NCBI RefSeq assembly: GCF_945957265.1
Contig: NZ_CAMFKO010000001.1
Location: forward strand, 62,001 to 126,000
Direction: 5' to 3'
DNA length: 64,000 bases
Source: an uncultured Dechloromonas sp.
GTDB taxonomy: Bacteria; Pseudomonadota; Gammaproteobacteria; Burkholderiales; Rhodocyclaceae
Numbering within the stretch: the first letter of the stretch is position 1; each line of letters starts with the position of its first letter. Under the pieces are notes generated by a model. It searched no databases and was not told where the DNA came from. It was given only the letters and a program-made list of their open reading frames with translations. Both the position numbers and the translations under genes were made by a program. Below, piece by piece: positions 55,222-64,000 of the stretch.

Positions 55222-55241
55222 GACGGTATTTTTGACGGTAT
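55222..55241 (+). repeat. Two GACGGTAT repeats (right end)
   Basis: Copies at 55222-55229 and 55234-55241, matching the three at the left end; likely arm-type sites of the island recombination system. Confidence 0.55.
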
Positions 55242-55297
55242 CAAGAAGTTCGAACCGGACAAAACAACGCAAGCACGGCTAACACAGCCGTTACTTT

Positions 55298-55316
55298 GAC
55301 CCCGTCAGGAGCACCA
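55298..55316 (+). repeat. attR: imperfect copy of the tRNA-Val 3' end
   Basis: GACCCCGTCAGGAGCACCA equals the left site with one C deleted. The sequence 5' of it does not fold as a tRNA, so it is only the attachment core. Confidence 0.85.
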
Positions 55317-55320
55317 GGTT

Positions 55321-55395
<75 letters not shown>

Positions 55396-55452
55396 CCCTT
55401 TTCCGGTCGTTACGCGGCCGTGACTCCTCGAATATTCCGCTACCGTCGGCTT

Positions 55453-55653
55453 TCAGGCCTTGGCCGCGAGCATGCCGCGCTGTTTCATGGCGGCGAGGAA
55501 TTCGCCGAAATTGGCTTCGCGAACCGAAATGCCGCTCAGGGTATCGCGCAGGCTGAAGGCGCCGATTTCGTCCTGGCCGGATTGCATCATGGATTTGCCA
55601 GCGGCGGCGTCAGCAGGCTGCGGGCGTAACGTCTTGGAGTAAATGGCTGGCAT
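55453..55653 (-). CDS. Small hypothetical protein
   Basis: 66 aa (MPAIYSKTLRPQ...). No domain or signal can be recognised. The composition is ordinary coding-like and the stop and start are clean, but the ribosome site is weak. It lies alone between tRNA-Thr and modB. Confidence 0.4.
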   Translation of the reverse strand: MPAIYSKTLRPQPADAAAGKSMMQSGQDEIGAFSLRDTLSGISVREANFGEFLAAMKQRGMLAAKA

Positions 55654-55834
55654 GATGCGGCTTTCTTATTGGCTTGGCATCAGTTTCGCCCAAGCCCGAA
55701 AAAACCTCCGTGAGCAAATTCACATGGAATTGATTTTCGTGGCCACCGGGAGCGCATGCCGGGCTTTCAAGGCGCTTCGGTATCGCGCCAACCCTGTGTA
55801 AACTGCCGGAATTCTTCACCTGCCCCTGGCCCGC

Positions 55835-56509
55835 ATGGATAGCACCGATCTCGCCGCCGTCTGGCTGACCCTGAAACTGGCCACGATCGTCACCCTGCTG
55901 CTGCTCGTCGTCGGGACGCCGATCGCCTGGTGGCTGGCCCGCACCCGTTCTGTTTTCAAGGCTGCGGTCGGCGCCGTCGTGGCCCTGCCGCTGGTCCTGC
56001 CGCCGACGGTGCTCGGCTTCTACCTGCTCGTCACCATGGGGCCGAACGGGCCTGTCGGCCAGCTGACGCAGTCGCTCGGCCTCGGCTTGCTGCCCTTCAC
56101 CTTCCCCGGCCTGGTCATCGCCTCGGTGTTCTATTCCCTGCCCTTCGTCGTGCAACCCATACAGAACGCCTTCGAAGCCATCGGCGACGGGCCGCTGGAA
56201 GTCGCCGCCACCTTGCGCGCCAGCCCCTGGGATACCTTCTGGTCGGTGGCGGTGCCGCTCGCCAGGCCTGGCTTCCTGTCCGGCGCCATTCTCGGTTTTT
56301 CCCATACGGTGGGCGAATTCGGCATCGTGCTGATGATCGGCGGCAACATTCCGGACAAGACCCGCGTCGTATCGGTGCAGATCTACGATCATGTCGAGGC
56401 CCTGGAATATACCCAGGCCCATTGGCTGTCCGGTGGCATGGTCCTCTTCAGCTTCCTGGTGCTGATGGCCTTGTATACCTTCAACCCGGCACGCCGGAGC
56501 GCCTCATGA
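55835..56509 (+). CDS. modB: Molybdate ABC transporter permease ModB
   Basis: 224 aa, the usual length, with five to six transmembrane helices. The ABC permease loop [37 protein letters not shown] is complete, and the N-terminus ([34 protein letters not shown]) is typical of ModB. Its stop overlaps the modC start in ATGA. No modA is in the window upstream of it, so the binding protein must be encoded elsewhere. The molybdate it imports is needed for molybdoenzymes such as MsrP. Confidence 0.92.
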   Translation: MDSTDLAAVWLTLKLATIVTLLLLVVGTPIAWWLARTRSVFKAAVGAVVALPLVLPPTVLGFYLLVTMGPNGPVGQLTQSLGLGLLPFTFPGLVIASVFYSLPFVVQPIQNAFEAIGDGPLEVAATLRASPWDTFWSVAVPLARPGFLSGAILGFSHTVGEFGIVLMIGGNIPDKTRVVSVQIYDHVEALEYTQAHWLSGGMVLFSFLVLMALYTFNPARRSAS

Positions 56510-57582
56510 GCGGCGAAATCAGCGCGCGCTTCCATATCGAACGGGCCGGGTTTTCGCTCGATGTCGACCTGAGCCTGCCCGGGCAGGGCGTGACCGCGCT
56601 GTTCGGCCATTCCGGCTCGGGGAAAACCACCTGCCTGCGCGCCATGGCCGGCCTGGAACGGGCAGCCAAGGGCTACTTCGCCCTTGGCGAAGAGGTCTGG
56701 CAGGACGAAGCGCGCGGCCATTTCCTGCCGCCGCATCGGCGCGCCCTTGGCGTCGTGTTCCAGGATGCCGGCCTGTTTCCCCACCTGTCGGTGCGAGGAA
56801 ACATGGAATTCGGGCAACGCCGGACGCATGGCGCCAGCGCCCTGACCGTCGCCGATGTCGCCGACCTGCTCGGCATCGCCCATTTGCTCGAGCGTTCGCC
56901 CAAACAGCTGTCGGGGGGAGAGCGCCAGCGCGTGGCCATCGCCCGCGCCTTGCTGGCGGCCCCTCGCATCCTGCTGATGGACGAGCCGCTGGCCGCGCTC
57001 GATCTCCGGCGCAAGCACGAAATCCTGCCCTACCTCGAACGCCTGCACCGCGACCTGGATATTCCGATCATCTACGTCAGCCATGCCCCGGACGAGGTGG
57101 CCCGCCTGGCCGACCACCTGGTCCTGCTCGACAGCGGCAAGGCGGTCGCCAGCGGCCCCCTCAACGACGTGCTCGGCCGCATCGACCTGCCGGCGGCCTT
57201 CGCCGACGACGCCGGGGTCGTCATCGATGCCCGCATCGCGGCCCACGAGGCCGACGACCTCACGCGCCTGGAGTTCCCGGGCGGCATGATCTTCGTTTCC
57301 CGTCGCGACGAAGCCATCGGCACGACGCTGCGCTGCCGCATTCACGCCCGCGATGTCAGCCTGGCGCTGGTGCCGCAAATGCTGTCCAGCATCCTGAACT
57401 GCGTGACCGCCACCGTCGTCGGCCTGGCGCCGACCGACACCCCGGGCCACGTCATGGTCAAGCTGGAGGCCGGGGGCGAGCCCCTGCTCGCACGCATTAC
57501 CCGACGCTCCGCCGAGAAACTCGAGATACGGCCCGGCCTCGTCCTGCGCGCCCAGATCAAGGCCGTCGCCCTGCTCGGCTGA
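56506..57582 (+). CDS. modC: Molybdate ABC transporter ATP-binding protein ModC
   Basis: 358 aa from the ATG at 56506. Walker A is GHSGSGKTT, the signature [14 protein letters not shown], Walker [13 protein letters not shown], and the switch histidine lies in [10 protein letters not shown]. The C-terminal 70 residues form a single Mop/TOBE domain ([41 protein letters not shown]), which binds molybdate. Together this defines ModC among ABC ATPases. Confidence 0.94.
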   Translation: MSGEISARFHIERAGFSLDVDLSLPGQGVTALFGHSGSGKTTCLRAMAGLERAAKGYFALGEEVWQDEARGHFLPPHRRALGVVFQDAGLFPHLSVRGNMEFGQRRTHGASALTVADVADLLGIAHLLERSPKQLSGGERQRVAIARALLAAPRILLMDEPLAALDLRRKHEILPYLERLHRDLDIPIIYVSHAPDEVARLADHLVLLDSGKAVASGPLNDVLGRIDLPAAFADDAGVVIDARIAAHEADDLTRLEFPGGMIFVSRRDEAIGTTLRCRIHARDVSLALVPQMLSSILNCVTATVVGLAPTDTPGHVMVKLEAGGEPLLARITRRSAEKLEIRPGLVLRAQIKAVALLG

Positions 57583-57829
57583 GCGACGCACGGGGCACGC
57601 GCCCCGCTTGGCGGCGCCAGGCGCATGGATGTCCACCCGCCAGGAAGTCCGTCAGTCCACCTGAAGCGCCAAACGGCAGCCAACTACAATATTTAACATT
57701 TTTATAAGTAACCTTATCAATTCTTAGCCAATTCGGCTTGCATTATCAAAGCGGCAAGGTGAGAATCACAGGCGAATCCACAAATTAACAAAAACAATAT
57801 TTGTGACAGGGCGCGCACTGGAAACGAAG

Positions 57830-59953
57830 ATGAGATTTGCAAGCGGGTTGATAGCCATTCTTTCGGTCTTCTCGACGAACAGTCCGGCTGCCGACCCGTT
57901 TTTCGATGACCTCACGCTCGAAGAACTCGTCAAGACCGACATCACCTCCGTCTCGCGCAAAAGCCAGAGCATCTCCGACGTCGCCGCCGCGGCTTTCGTC
58001 ATTTCCTCCGAAGACATCCGGCGCTCCGGCGCGCAGGCCCTGCCCGACGTGTTGCGCATGGTGCCGGGCATCCAGGTCGCGCAGATCGACAACGGCCGCT
58101 ATGCGGTCACGGCGCGCAGCCACAACGGGCGATTCGCCACCAAGCTGCAAGTCCTGATCGACGGCCGCAGCATTTATCACCCGCTGTTCGCCGGCGTCAT
58201 GTGGGAACTCGACCCGATTCCGCTCGAGGACATCGAGCGCATCGAAGTCATTCGCGGGGCCGGCGCGGTGATGTGGGGCGCCAACGCCGTCAATGGCCTG
58301 ATCAACATCATCAGCAAGCCGACGCGCGGCCAGGCCGGCGCCGCGCTCAACGTCGCCGGCGGCACGCAGGGCAACGGCAACCTGTACGCCCGCTTCGGGC
58401 AGATCGTCAACGACAGCACCAGCTGGCGACTTTCCGCGCAGGGGCGCCATGTCGACAGCTCCCGCCAGCACGACTACCCGGAACGGGCGCGCGACCGCCT
58501 GGACAACCAGCTGGTCGACTTTCGCCTCGACCATGCGCTGGGCGGCGGCCGCGACCTCAGCCTCTGGGCCAACGCCACCCAGTCGAGAACCGGCGACATC
58601 TGGCGGACCAAACCCGACTGGAGCCAGCCCGGACTCCACGTTTCCCCCTATCTCCCGACCCAGGAACTGAACAGCCAGAGCCTGGTCGGCCGTTATCGCT
58701 GGCTGAGCGACGGCGGCATCGAGTCCTCGCTCCAGATGTCGGCAACCCGCTCCGGCATCGACATCACCGAGTTCCTCCGCGAGAGCCGCAACACCTACGA
58801 CATCGACTACCAGGGCCGCCTGGCGCTCAGTCGCCACGACCTGATCTGGGGCCTCAACCATCGCTCGTCGCAGGACGACATTTCGACCAACGAACCCTAC
58901 CTCAAGACGACCGGCTCTTCGTACAACCAGAAAAATACCGGCCTATTCCTGCACGACGACTGGACGCTGCTGGCCGACACCCTGAAACTCGGCCTGGGCG
59001 CACGCGCCGACGTGACCAGCCGGAACGGCACGAACTATTCGGCCAACGCCACCATGCTGTGGACCCCGACGCGCACCGACACCGCCTGGCTGAAACTGGC
59101 CCAGGCCCCGCGCACCTCGACGCGCGCCGAGCGCGACATTTCCATCGTCTCCCAGGCCTCCGTCACCCAGCAGGGCGGCTCCGCCATTCCGGTCATCACC
59201 TACGTCAACGCCAACCGCGACCTCGGCGCCGAGATGTCGCGCGGCCTCGAACTGGGCTACCGCAAGCAGTTCTCCAGCAACGCCAACGTCGACATCAGCG
59301 CCTATCGCTATCGCCTGACCAAGCAGCGCACCGGATCGCAGACCGGCACGTTCGGCTGCCACGCCTTCCTGCCGGCGCAGAACGTCGCCGCCTGCAACTA
59401 TTTCGGCGTTCCCACCGCCTTCCCGGGCACCCCGGTCATCTTCAACCTGATCCACACGGTGAACGAAGCGGCCGGCTGGAACGACGGCATCGAACTATCC
59501 GCCGACTGGCTGCTCGCACCGGCCTGGCGCCTGCAGTTGTCGTACGCCTGGAGCACGCTGAAGATGGACCGCAGCAGCGACCCCGTGGTCAATGGCGACG
59601 CCGAGATCAGCGAACGCGCCCACCCGAAGCACGTGGCCTCCTTGCGCTCGCAGTGGAACATCACCAGCCGCCAGCAGTTCGACCTGTGGCTGCGCGGCGC
59701 CAGCGGCTACCAGCAACTCCGCCTGGTCGACACGGTCCCCAATGCCGGCAGCGCCCCCCGCTTCGACCGGGTTGGCGGCTATGCCACCCTTGATCTGCGC
59801 TATGCCTACCGCTGGCGCAAGGATCTGGAATTCGCCCTGATCGGCCGCAACCTGATCGCCGCGAATCGTGTCGAAACCCTGTCGGACTACATCCCCACCC
59901 CATCCACCGAAATTCCGCGAACCTGGCTGGCCAGCACCCGCTGGACTTTCTGA
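57830..59953 (+). CDS. TonB-dependent outer-membrane receptor
   Basis: 707 aa from the ATG at 57830; a longer frame starts at 57803. After a signal peptide (NSPAADP) comes the plug domain: DLTLEELVKTDITSVSRKSQSISDVAAAAFVISSEDIRRSGAQALPDVLRMVPGIQV, and IERIEVIRGAGAVMWGANAVNGLINIISK. The 22-strand barrel ends in the aromatic STRWTF. No classic TonB box is clear. The ligand is unknown. It is followed by a YfiR-like gene and a hybrid kinase, a grouping that suggests a signalling rather than a nutrient role. Confidence 0.9.
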   Translation: MRFASGLIAILSVFSTNSPAADPFFDDLTLEELVKTDITSVSRKSQSISDVAAAAFVISSEDIRRSGAQALPDVLRMVPGIQVAQIDNGRYAVTARSHNGRFATKLQVLIDGRSIYHPLFAGVMWELDPIPLEDIERIEVIRGAGAVMWGANAVNGLINIISKPTRGQAGAALNVAGGTQGNGNLYARFGQIVNDSTSWRLSAQGRHVDSSRQHDYPERARDRLDNQLVDFRLDHALGGGRDLSLWANATQSRTGDIWRTKPDWSQPGLHVSPYLPTQELNSQSLVGRYRWLSDGGIESSLQMSATRSGIDITEFLRESRNTYDIDYQGRLALSRHDLIWGLNHRSSQDDISTNEPYLKTTGSSYNQKNTGLFLHDDWTLLADTLKLGLGARADVTSRNGTNYSANATMLWTPTRTDTAWLKLAQAPRTSTRAERDISIVSQASVTQQGGSAIPVITYVNANRDLGAEMSRGLELGYRKQFSSNANVDISAYRYRLTKQRTGSQTGTFGCHAFLPAQNVAACNYFGVPTAFPGTPVIFNLIHTVNEAAGWNDGIELSADWLLAPAWRLQLSYAWSTLKMDRSSDPVVNGDAEISERAHPKHVASLRSQWNITSRQQFDLWLRGASGYQQLRLVDTVPNAGSAPRFDRVGGYATLDLRYAYRWRKDLEFALIGRNLIAANRVETLSDYIPTPSTEIPRTWLASTRWTF

Positions 59954-59961
59954 CCCATTCC

Positions 59962-60504
59962 ATGCGCCTCCGCACCCTCCGCCGAATCGCCGCACCGCTG
60001 ACGCTAGCCTTCGGCCTGGCGCTGGCGATGTCGTCGACCTTCGGCGAGGTGACGTCGGAAGCGCAGCTGAAAGCGGCCTACCTGGTCAATTTCCTGAAAT
60101 ACGTGGAATGGCCGGGTAGCCGCAGCACGGTCAGCATCTGCCTGTTCGGACGCGAGAATCTCGGCCACTACCTGGCCAGCTACGAAGGGCGCCAGATCGC
60201 CGGCCGCGAACTGCGCGTCCGCAAGGTGAGCGGCCCGGACCAGCTCCCCGATTGCCAGGCCCTGTTCGTCCCCGATACCGAAGAAGCCCGCATTGGCGCG
60301 GTCTTGCGCTGGGTCGACCGGCAACCCATACTGACGGTCAGCGACGTCGAAACCTTCGTCCGGGATGGCGGCGCCATTGCCTTGATCCGCAATGACGGAC
60401 GCCTGCAATTCGACGTCAATGCCGAAACGATCAGTCGTGCCAACCTGAAAGCGAGTTCGCAAATGCTACGCCTCGCCCGCCAAGTCACCGGAGCCGCTCG
60501 ATGA
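59962..60504 (+). CDS. YfiR-family (DUF4154) periplasmic protein
   Basis: 180 aa with a signal peptide (ALAMSSTFG). The DUF4154 pattern is clear: [26 protein letters not shown]-like [20 protein letters not shown] region and a closing [31 protein letters not shown]. In Pseudomonas YfiR represses the cyclase YfiN in the periplasm. Here it precedes a hybrid kinase with a periplasmic loop and overlaps it by 4 bp. Confidence 0.88.
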   Translation: MRLRTLRRIAAPLTLAFGLALAMSSTFGEVTSEAQLKAAYLVNFLKYVEWPGSRSTVSICLFGRENLGHYLASYEGRQIAGRELRVRKVSGPDQLPDCQALFVPDTEEARIGAVLRWVDRQPILTVSDVETFVRDGGAIALIRNDGRLQFDVNAETISRANLKASSQMLRLARQVTGAAR

Positions 60505-63257
60505 AGCACGATTTGCCCATACGCCGCCGACTGGCGCTGATCATCACCGTATCGATCGGCATCAGCCTGCTGTGTACCGCGCTGTTCTTTGCCGCACGGC
60601 AGACCGAGCACCGGCGCTCGGCCAAGCTCAGCGAACTGCGCTCGATGGCCGAGGTGATCGCCTTCAACGCCACGGCGGTCGTCGAGTTCCAGGACGCCCC
60701 CGGCGCCGAACGCCTGTTTGCGGCCCTGTCCCGCCACCCGGATATCGTGGTCGGCCGCATGACCAACGCCGACGGCAAATTCACCTACGCCTACCAGCTC
60801 GCCGGGGCCGCCGCGCCCGCCATCGCCCACCGCCAGACGGCGCTCGCCAACGGGTCGGCAACGGTGGCCGACTGGAGCCACGTGACGAGCATCGTGCCGA
60901 TCTCCATGAACGGCACCGCCATCGGCATGGTTGCCCTGACCGCCAGCCTGGGCAGCGTCTGGCGCGAAATCGCGACCGACCTGGCGGCGTTCGGCACCGC
61001 CTCGCTGGTCGCCTTTGCGCTGGCCCTGCTCATTGCCAACCGGATGCAGCGCTCCCTGCTCTCCGCCCTCGGGTCGCTGACCAATACCGCCAACCGGGTG
61101 GCCGGCAGCAAGAACTTCAGCGAGCGGGCAACCAAGCACTCCAACGACGAAATCGGACAGCTGGCCGATGCCTTCAACACCATGCTCGTCGAAATTGCCA
61201 GCCGCGACGAAGCGCTGGAGCAATATCGCGAACACCTCGAGGAAGAAGTCGATCGGCGAACCCAGGAACTGGTCCTCGCCAAGGAAGCGGCGGAAGGCGC
61301 CAACCGCGCCAAGAGCGCCTTCCTCGCCAACATGAGCCACGAAATCCGCACCCCGATGAACGGCATCATCGGCGTCGCCGACCTGCTTGCCGCCGGCAAG
61401 CTCAGCGCCCACCAGCACAGCCAGCTGGCGACCCTGCGCGGCTCGGCCGACTCGCTGCTCTTCCTGCTCAACGACATTCTCGATTTCTCGCGTATCGAAG
61501 CCGGCGGCCTGCAACTGGAGAAGCTCCCCTTCCCCTTCCGCGACGTCATCGGCCAGGTCGCCCAGGCCTTCGCGCCGGCCGCGCGCAAGAAGGGGCTGGA
61601 ACTGTGGTTCGACATCGACCCCGACCTGCCGGACTACATCCTCGGCGACAAATACCGTCTCGGCCAGATCATCACCAACCTGCTCAACAATGCGATCAAA
61701 TTCACCAGCAACGGCGGCATCCGCATCTCCTGCCGACGCGCCCCGGGCGGCGGCAAGCAGCTGAGCATCGACGTCCAGGACACCGGCATCGGCATCAGCG
61801 AAGCCGCGCAACGCGACATTTTTTCCCCCTTCCGCCAGGCCGACAACAGCATGAGCCGCCGCTTCGGTGGCAGCGGGCTGGGGCTGGCCATCGTGCACGA
61901 CCTCATCCAGCTGATGGGCGGCCGGATCGCCGTCGCCAGCGCCCCCGGCCAGGGGTCGGTGTTTTCCATCACGCTGCCGCTGCTCGGTGCCGGCGGCGAC
62001 GCCCGCCGCCTGCCGGAATGGATGCCCGGCCTGCGCGGCCGGCATGTCGTCGTTTCCTGCAACAACGAGGCGCGCAACCAGCACTGGCTGAATCTGTTGC
62101 GCTGGGCCGGCATCGAGGCCATTTCCACGACCTGCATCGGCCAGGACCCGTCGGCGCCGACCCGTTTCAATACCGATACCGTCCTCGTCGAAGACAACAC
62201 CGATTTGCGCAGCATCCTCAAGCTGCGCGACACCTGGCCGACGGCACCGGCCCTGATCGTGCGCGGCGTGGCCAGCCCGGAAGGGCAGACCCTGCCGATG
62301 CCGGAATGGATCGAGGGCGAGTTGAGCGAACCCTTCGGCGACCTGGCGCTGTGGACCGAACTGGCCCAGATGTGGAGCCTGACCGAAGAAGACGAGGAGG
62401 AAACGGCGCAGGCCGGCGGCGCGCTGCATTTCGGGGCCGACGTGCTGATGGTCGAGGACAACGACACCAACCGCCTGATCCTCGAACAGATTCTGAATGC
62501 CCTGGGGTGCCAGACCAGCCATGCGATCAATGGGCAGGAAGCGCTGGACATCCTGCGCCAGCGGTCGTTCGACATGGTCCTGATGGATGTCCAGATGCCG
62601 GTCATGGACGGCCTGACGGCAACCCGCCGCATCCGCGAACGGGAGGCCGCCGAAGGCCTGCCGCGGCAGACGATCATCGCGCTGACCGCCAACGCGCTCG
62701 CCGGAGACCGCGAGATGTGCCTGCAGGCCGGCATGGACGACTACGTTGCCAAGCCGGTCACCATCGGCGGCATCAGCACGGCGATGCTGCGCTGGCTGCG
62801 GGCGACACGCATCGGCAACGAAATGGCGGACGAAATCGAGGAAGCGGAAGCGCTCCCCGCGCCGCCGCCCGAGGACAAGGTCGAGGCAGCCGCGCTGCCC
62901 AGCTTCGATTTCCGCGAGCTACGCACCAGCCTCGGCAAGGAGGCCGACCGCATCATCCCGAACGTGGTGAACTCGTACCTGCGGGAAGGCATGGCCCATA
63001 TCGAGGTGCTGTCGAACCTGAGCGGCGACTTCGATCTCGAACACATCACCCGCATCGTGCATAACCTGAAAAGCTCGAGCGCGGCGCTTGGGCTGATGGA
63101 TTTCTCGGCACGCTGCAAGGAAGCCGAGCAGGCGGCCCGCAATCAGCAGTCGGCGACGCTCCTCGGCCTGCTGCCGGGCATCGTCTCGGATTTCGTGCTG
63201 GTCCGCTCGGCGGCCGAGAAACTCCTCGAGGAACTCGGCCAGAAAAGGGGAGGATAA
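60501..63257 (+). CDS. Hybrid histidine kinase (CHASE8-like/HAMP/HisKA/HATPase/REC/HPt)
   Basis: 918 aa. Transmembrane helices near 11-31 and 160-180 bracket a CHASE8-like periplasmic sensor. A HAMP linker (about 182-235) and a coiled coil lead to HisKA with the phosphorylated H280 ([14 protein letters not shown]). The ATPase domain has [10 protein letters not shown] and [11 protein letters not shown] receiver domain follows near residue 650 with [14 protein letters not shown], and an HPt domain near residue 850 with [14 protein letters not shown]. Sequential phosphorelay to the next-encoded response regulator is likely. Confidence 0.93.
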   Translation: MKHDLPIRRRLALIITVSIGISLLCTALFFAARQTEHRRSAKLSELRSMAEVIAFNATAVVEFQDAPGAERLFAALSRHPDIVVGRMTNADGKFTYAYQLAGAAAPAIAHRQTALANGSATVADWSHVTSIVPISMNGTAIGMVALTASLGSVWREIATDLAAFGTASLVAFALALLIANRMQRSLLSALGSLTNTANRVAGSKNFSERATKHSNDEIGQLADAFNTMLVEIASRDEALEQYREHLEEEVDRRTQELVLAKEAAEGANRAKSAFLANMSHEIRTPMNGIIGVADLLAAGKLSAHQHSQLATLRGSADSLLFLLNDILDFSRIEAGGLQLEKLPFPFRDVIGQVAQAFAPAARKKGLELWFDIDPDLPDYILGDKYRLGQIITNLLNNAIKFTSNGGIRISCRRAPGGGKQLSIDVQDTGIGISEAAQRDIFSPFRQADNSMSRRFGGSGLGLAIVHDLIQLMGGRIAVASAPGQGSVFSITLPLLGAGGDARRLPEWMPGLRGRHVVVSCNNEARNQHWLNLLRWAGIEAISTTCIGQDPSAPTRFNTDTVLVEDNTDLRSILKLRDTWPTAPALIVRGVASPEGQTLPMPEWIEGELSEPFGDLALWTELAQMWSLTEEDEEETAQAGGALHFGADVLMVEDNDTNRLILEQILNALGCQTSHAINGQEALDILRQRSFDMVLMDVQMPVMDGLTATRRIREREAAEGLPRQTIIALTANALAGDREMCLQAGMDDYVAKPVTIGGISTAMLRWLRATRIGNEMADEIEEAEALPAPPPEDKVEAAALPSFDFRELRTSLGKEADRIIPNVVNSYLREGMAHIEVLSNLSGDFDLEHITRIVHNLKSSSAALGLMDFSARCKEAEQAARNQQSATLLGLLPGIVSDFVLVRSAAEKLLEELGQKRGG

Positions 63258-63258
63258 A

Positions 63259-64000
63259 GTGGACAACGTCAAACCCCGCATCCTGATCGTCGATGACGAA
63301 CCGGTCATGCGCACCATCACCGAATCGGTGCTGGCCCAGCATGAGTTCGAAGTCAGCACGGCCAGCTCCGCCGAACAGGCCATCCTGATGATCAGCGAAG
63401 GCTACGTTCCCAGCCTGATCCTGCTCGACGTGCTGATGCCCGGCATGAACGGCTTCGAGGCCTGCCGCATCCTGCGCCGCAAGCATCGGCTGGAACATCT
63501 GCCGATCATCATGCTCACCGCGCTCGACGACCAGAAATCGATCGACGAAGCCTACCGCTGCGGCGCCACGGACTTCATCACCAAGCCGCTCAACATTCCG
63601 CTGATGCCGCACCGCATCCGCTACCTGCTGCGCTCCGCCTCGGCCATCCGCGAGCTGTACGACAGCCAGGCGACGCTGATCAACACCCAGCAGATCGCCC
63701 GTCTCGGCAACTGGACGACCGATACCGGGGGCAACATCGTTCGCGCCTCGCGGGAATACCTCGAAATCATCGGCGCCAGCCAGCTGCCCTTCCCCGACCA
63801 GCGCCTGATGGCCCGGGTGCACCGCGAAGACCGCACCCTGCTGCTGCGCCAGCGCGCCGAGCTGTGCATGGGGCGCCCGTACCAGATCGACTACCGCCTG
63901 CGCAACCAGGTCGACAGCAATGTCTGGCAGCACGTCCACGAACGCGGCTTTCCCCGCTTCGACGAGCGCCACCGCTACATCGGCGCCGAGGGCTTCACCC
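63259..64000 (+). CDS. Response regulator with PAS domain, 3' end outside window
   Basis: 247 residues are visible, starting at a GTG at 63259 after GGAGGA. The receiver domain (about 6-125) has the acidic pair in LIVDDEP, the phospho-aspartate in LILLDVLMPGMNGFEA and the lysine in ITKPLN. From about 140 a PAS_3-like domain begins (ARLGNWTTDTGGNIVRASREYLEIIG...RVHREDR...IDYRLR). An output domain such as GGDEF or EAL probably follows beyond the edge, which would fit the YfiR-like neighbour. It starts 1 bp after the hybrid kinase. Confidence 0.9.
   Translation, partial: MDNVKPRILIVDDEPVMRTITESVLAQHEFEVSTASSAEQAILMISEGYVPSLILLDVLMPGMNGFEACRILRRKHRLEHLPIIMLTALDDQKSIDEAYRCGATDFITKPLNIPLMPHRIRYLLRSASAIRELYDSQATLINTQQIARLGNWTTDTGGNIVRASREYLEIIGASQLPFPDQRLMARVHREDRTLLLRQRAELCMGRPYQIDYRLRNQVDSNVWQHVHERGFPRFDERHRYIGAEGFT

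Larger units (their letters stand above)
7187..55316. mobile_element. 48-kb genomic island integrated at tRNA-Val
   Basis: The boundaries are the tRNA-Val 3' end at 7186 and its imperfect copy ending at 55316. A P4-type integrase lies at the left end and an AlpA regulator at the right end, with Gp2-like, YqaJ, DUF932 and RDF-like genes nearby. Repeated GACGGTAT octamers occur just inside both ends. No relaxase of conjugative type, type IV coupling protein or mating-pair genes are present, so the element is probably mobilised in trans, satellite-like, or decayed. The cargo between 8.9 and 46.2 kb shares one operator-like palindrome. Confidence 0.85.
54846..55320. other. Right-end non-coding region of the island
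   Basis: 475 bp without a gene. It contains a tRNA-type promoter (55120-55147), two GACGGTAT octamers (55222-55241) and the right attachment site. Confidence 0.6.

Noticed and set aside
7187-55316. Possibility that the island is an integrative conjugative element
   Set aside because: I found no relaxase of MOB type, coupling protein or type IV secretion genes; the HUH protein resembles Gp2/YagK-YfjJ replication proteins.
60180-62522. 780-aa minus-strand frame
   Set aside because: It is antisense to the hybrid histidine kinase; no recognisable domain.

Overview
The window looks like a chromosomal segment of a high-GC betaproteobacterium, probably of the Rhodocyclaceae (Dechloromonas/Azonexus-like). 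That placement is an inference from composition and gene content (rimO, kup, modBC, a YfiR/hybrid-kinase module, tRNA promoters of the form TTACAATGCGCC) and is not proven.

Layout. (1) 1-7186 is core chromosome: a partial FAD-linked oxidase, rimO, an HD-GYP protein, the potassium transporter kup, a NhaD/ArsB-like antiporter and tRNA-Val(TAC). (2) 7187-55316 is a 48-kb integrated island. It starts at the 3' end of tRNA-Val next to a P4-type tyrosine integrase and ends at an imperfect copy of that tRNA end (20 bp with one base missing) directly in front of tRNA-Thr(GGT). (3) 55321-64000 is core again: tRNA-Thr, modBC, then a TonB receptor, a YfiR-like protein, a hybrid histidine kinase and a response regulator cut by the window edge.

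The island has two parts. The cargo (about 8.9-46.2 kb) is dominated by envelope, lipid and ester functions: a FabI-like enoyl reductase, a probable hotdog protein, several alpha/beta hydrolases including an RhlA/PhaG-like one, an OprD-like porin with two secreted MetX-like hydrolases, MsrPQ, NhaA, a SYLF protein, outer-membrane phospholipase A, a PqiABC-type lipid transport set with an MscS-type channel, an RND efflux pump, second-messenger proteins (GGDEF, HD-GYP, HD-CBS-HEPN) and GltS. The mobile-element part (46.7-54.8 kb) carries a YqaJ-type exonuclease, a DUF932 protein, an RDF/'hydrolase or metal-binding'-type protein, two AlpA regulators and a Gp2/YagK-YfjJ-type HUH protein. I see no conjugation genes.

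The main discovery is a 13-bp palindrome, consensus GCCCAAAATGGGC, found exactly or nearly in the head region of every cargo transcription unit and noticed nowhere else in the window. The units read outward from seven control regions, so the 37-kb cargo looks like one regulon. The only non-AlpA DNA-binding protein encoded in the island is a small Crp-type winged-helix protein at 27990-28514, which is the best candidate regulator.
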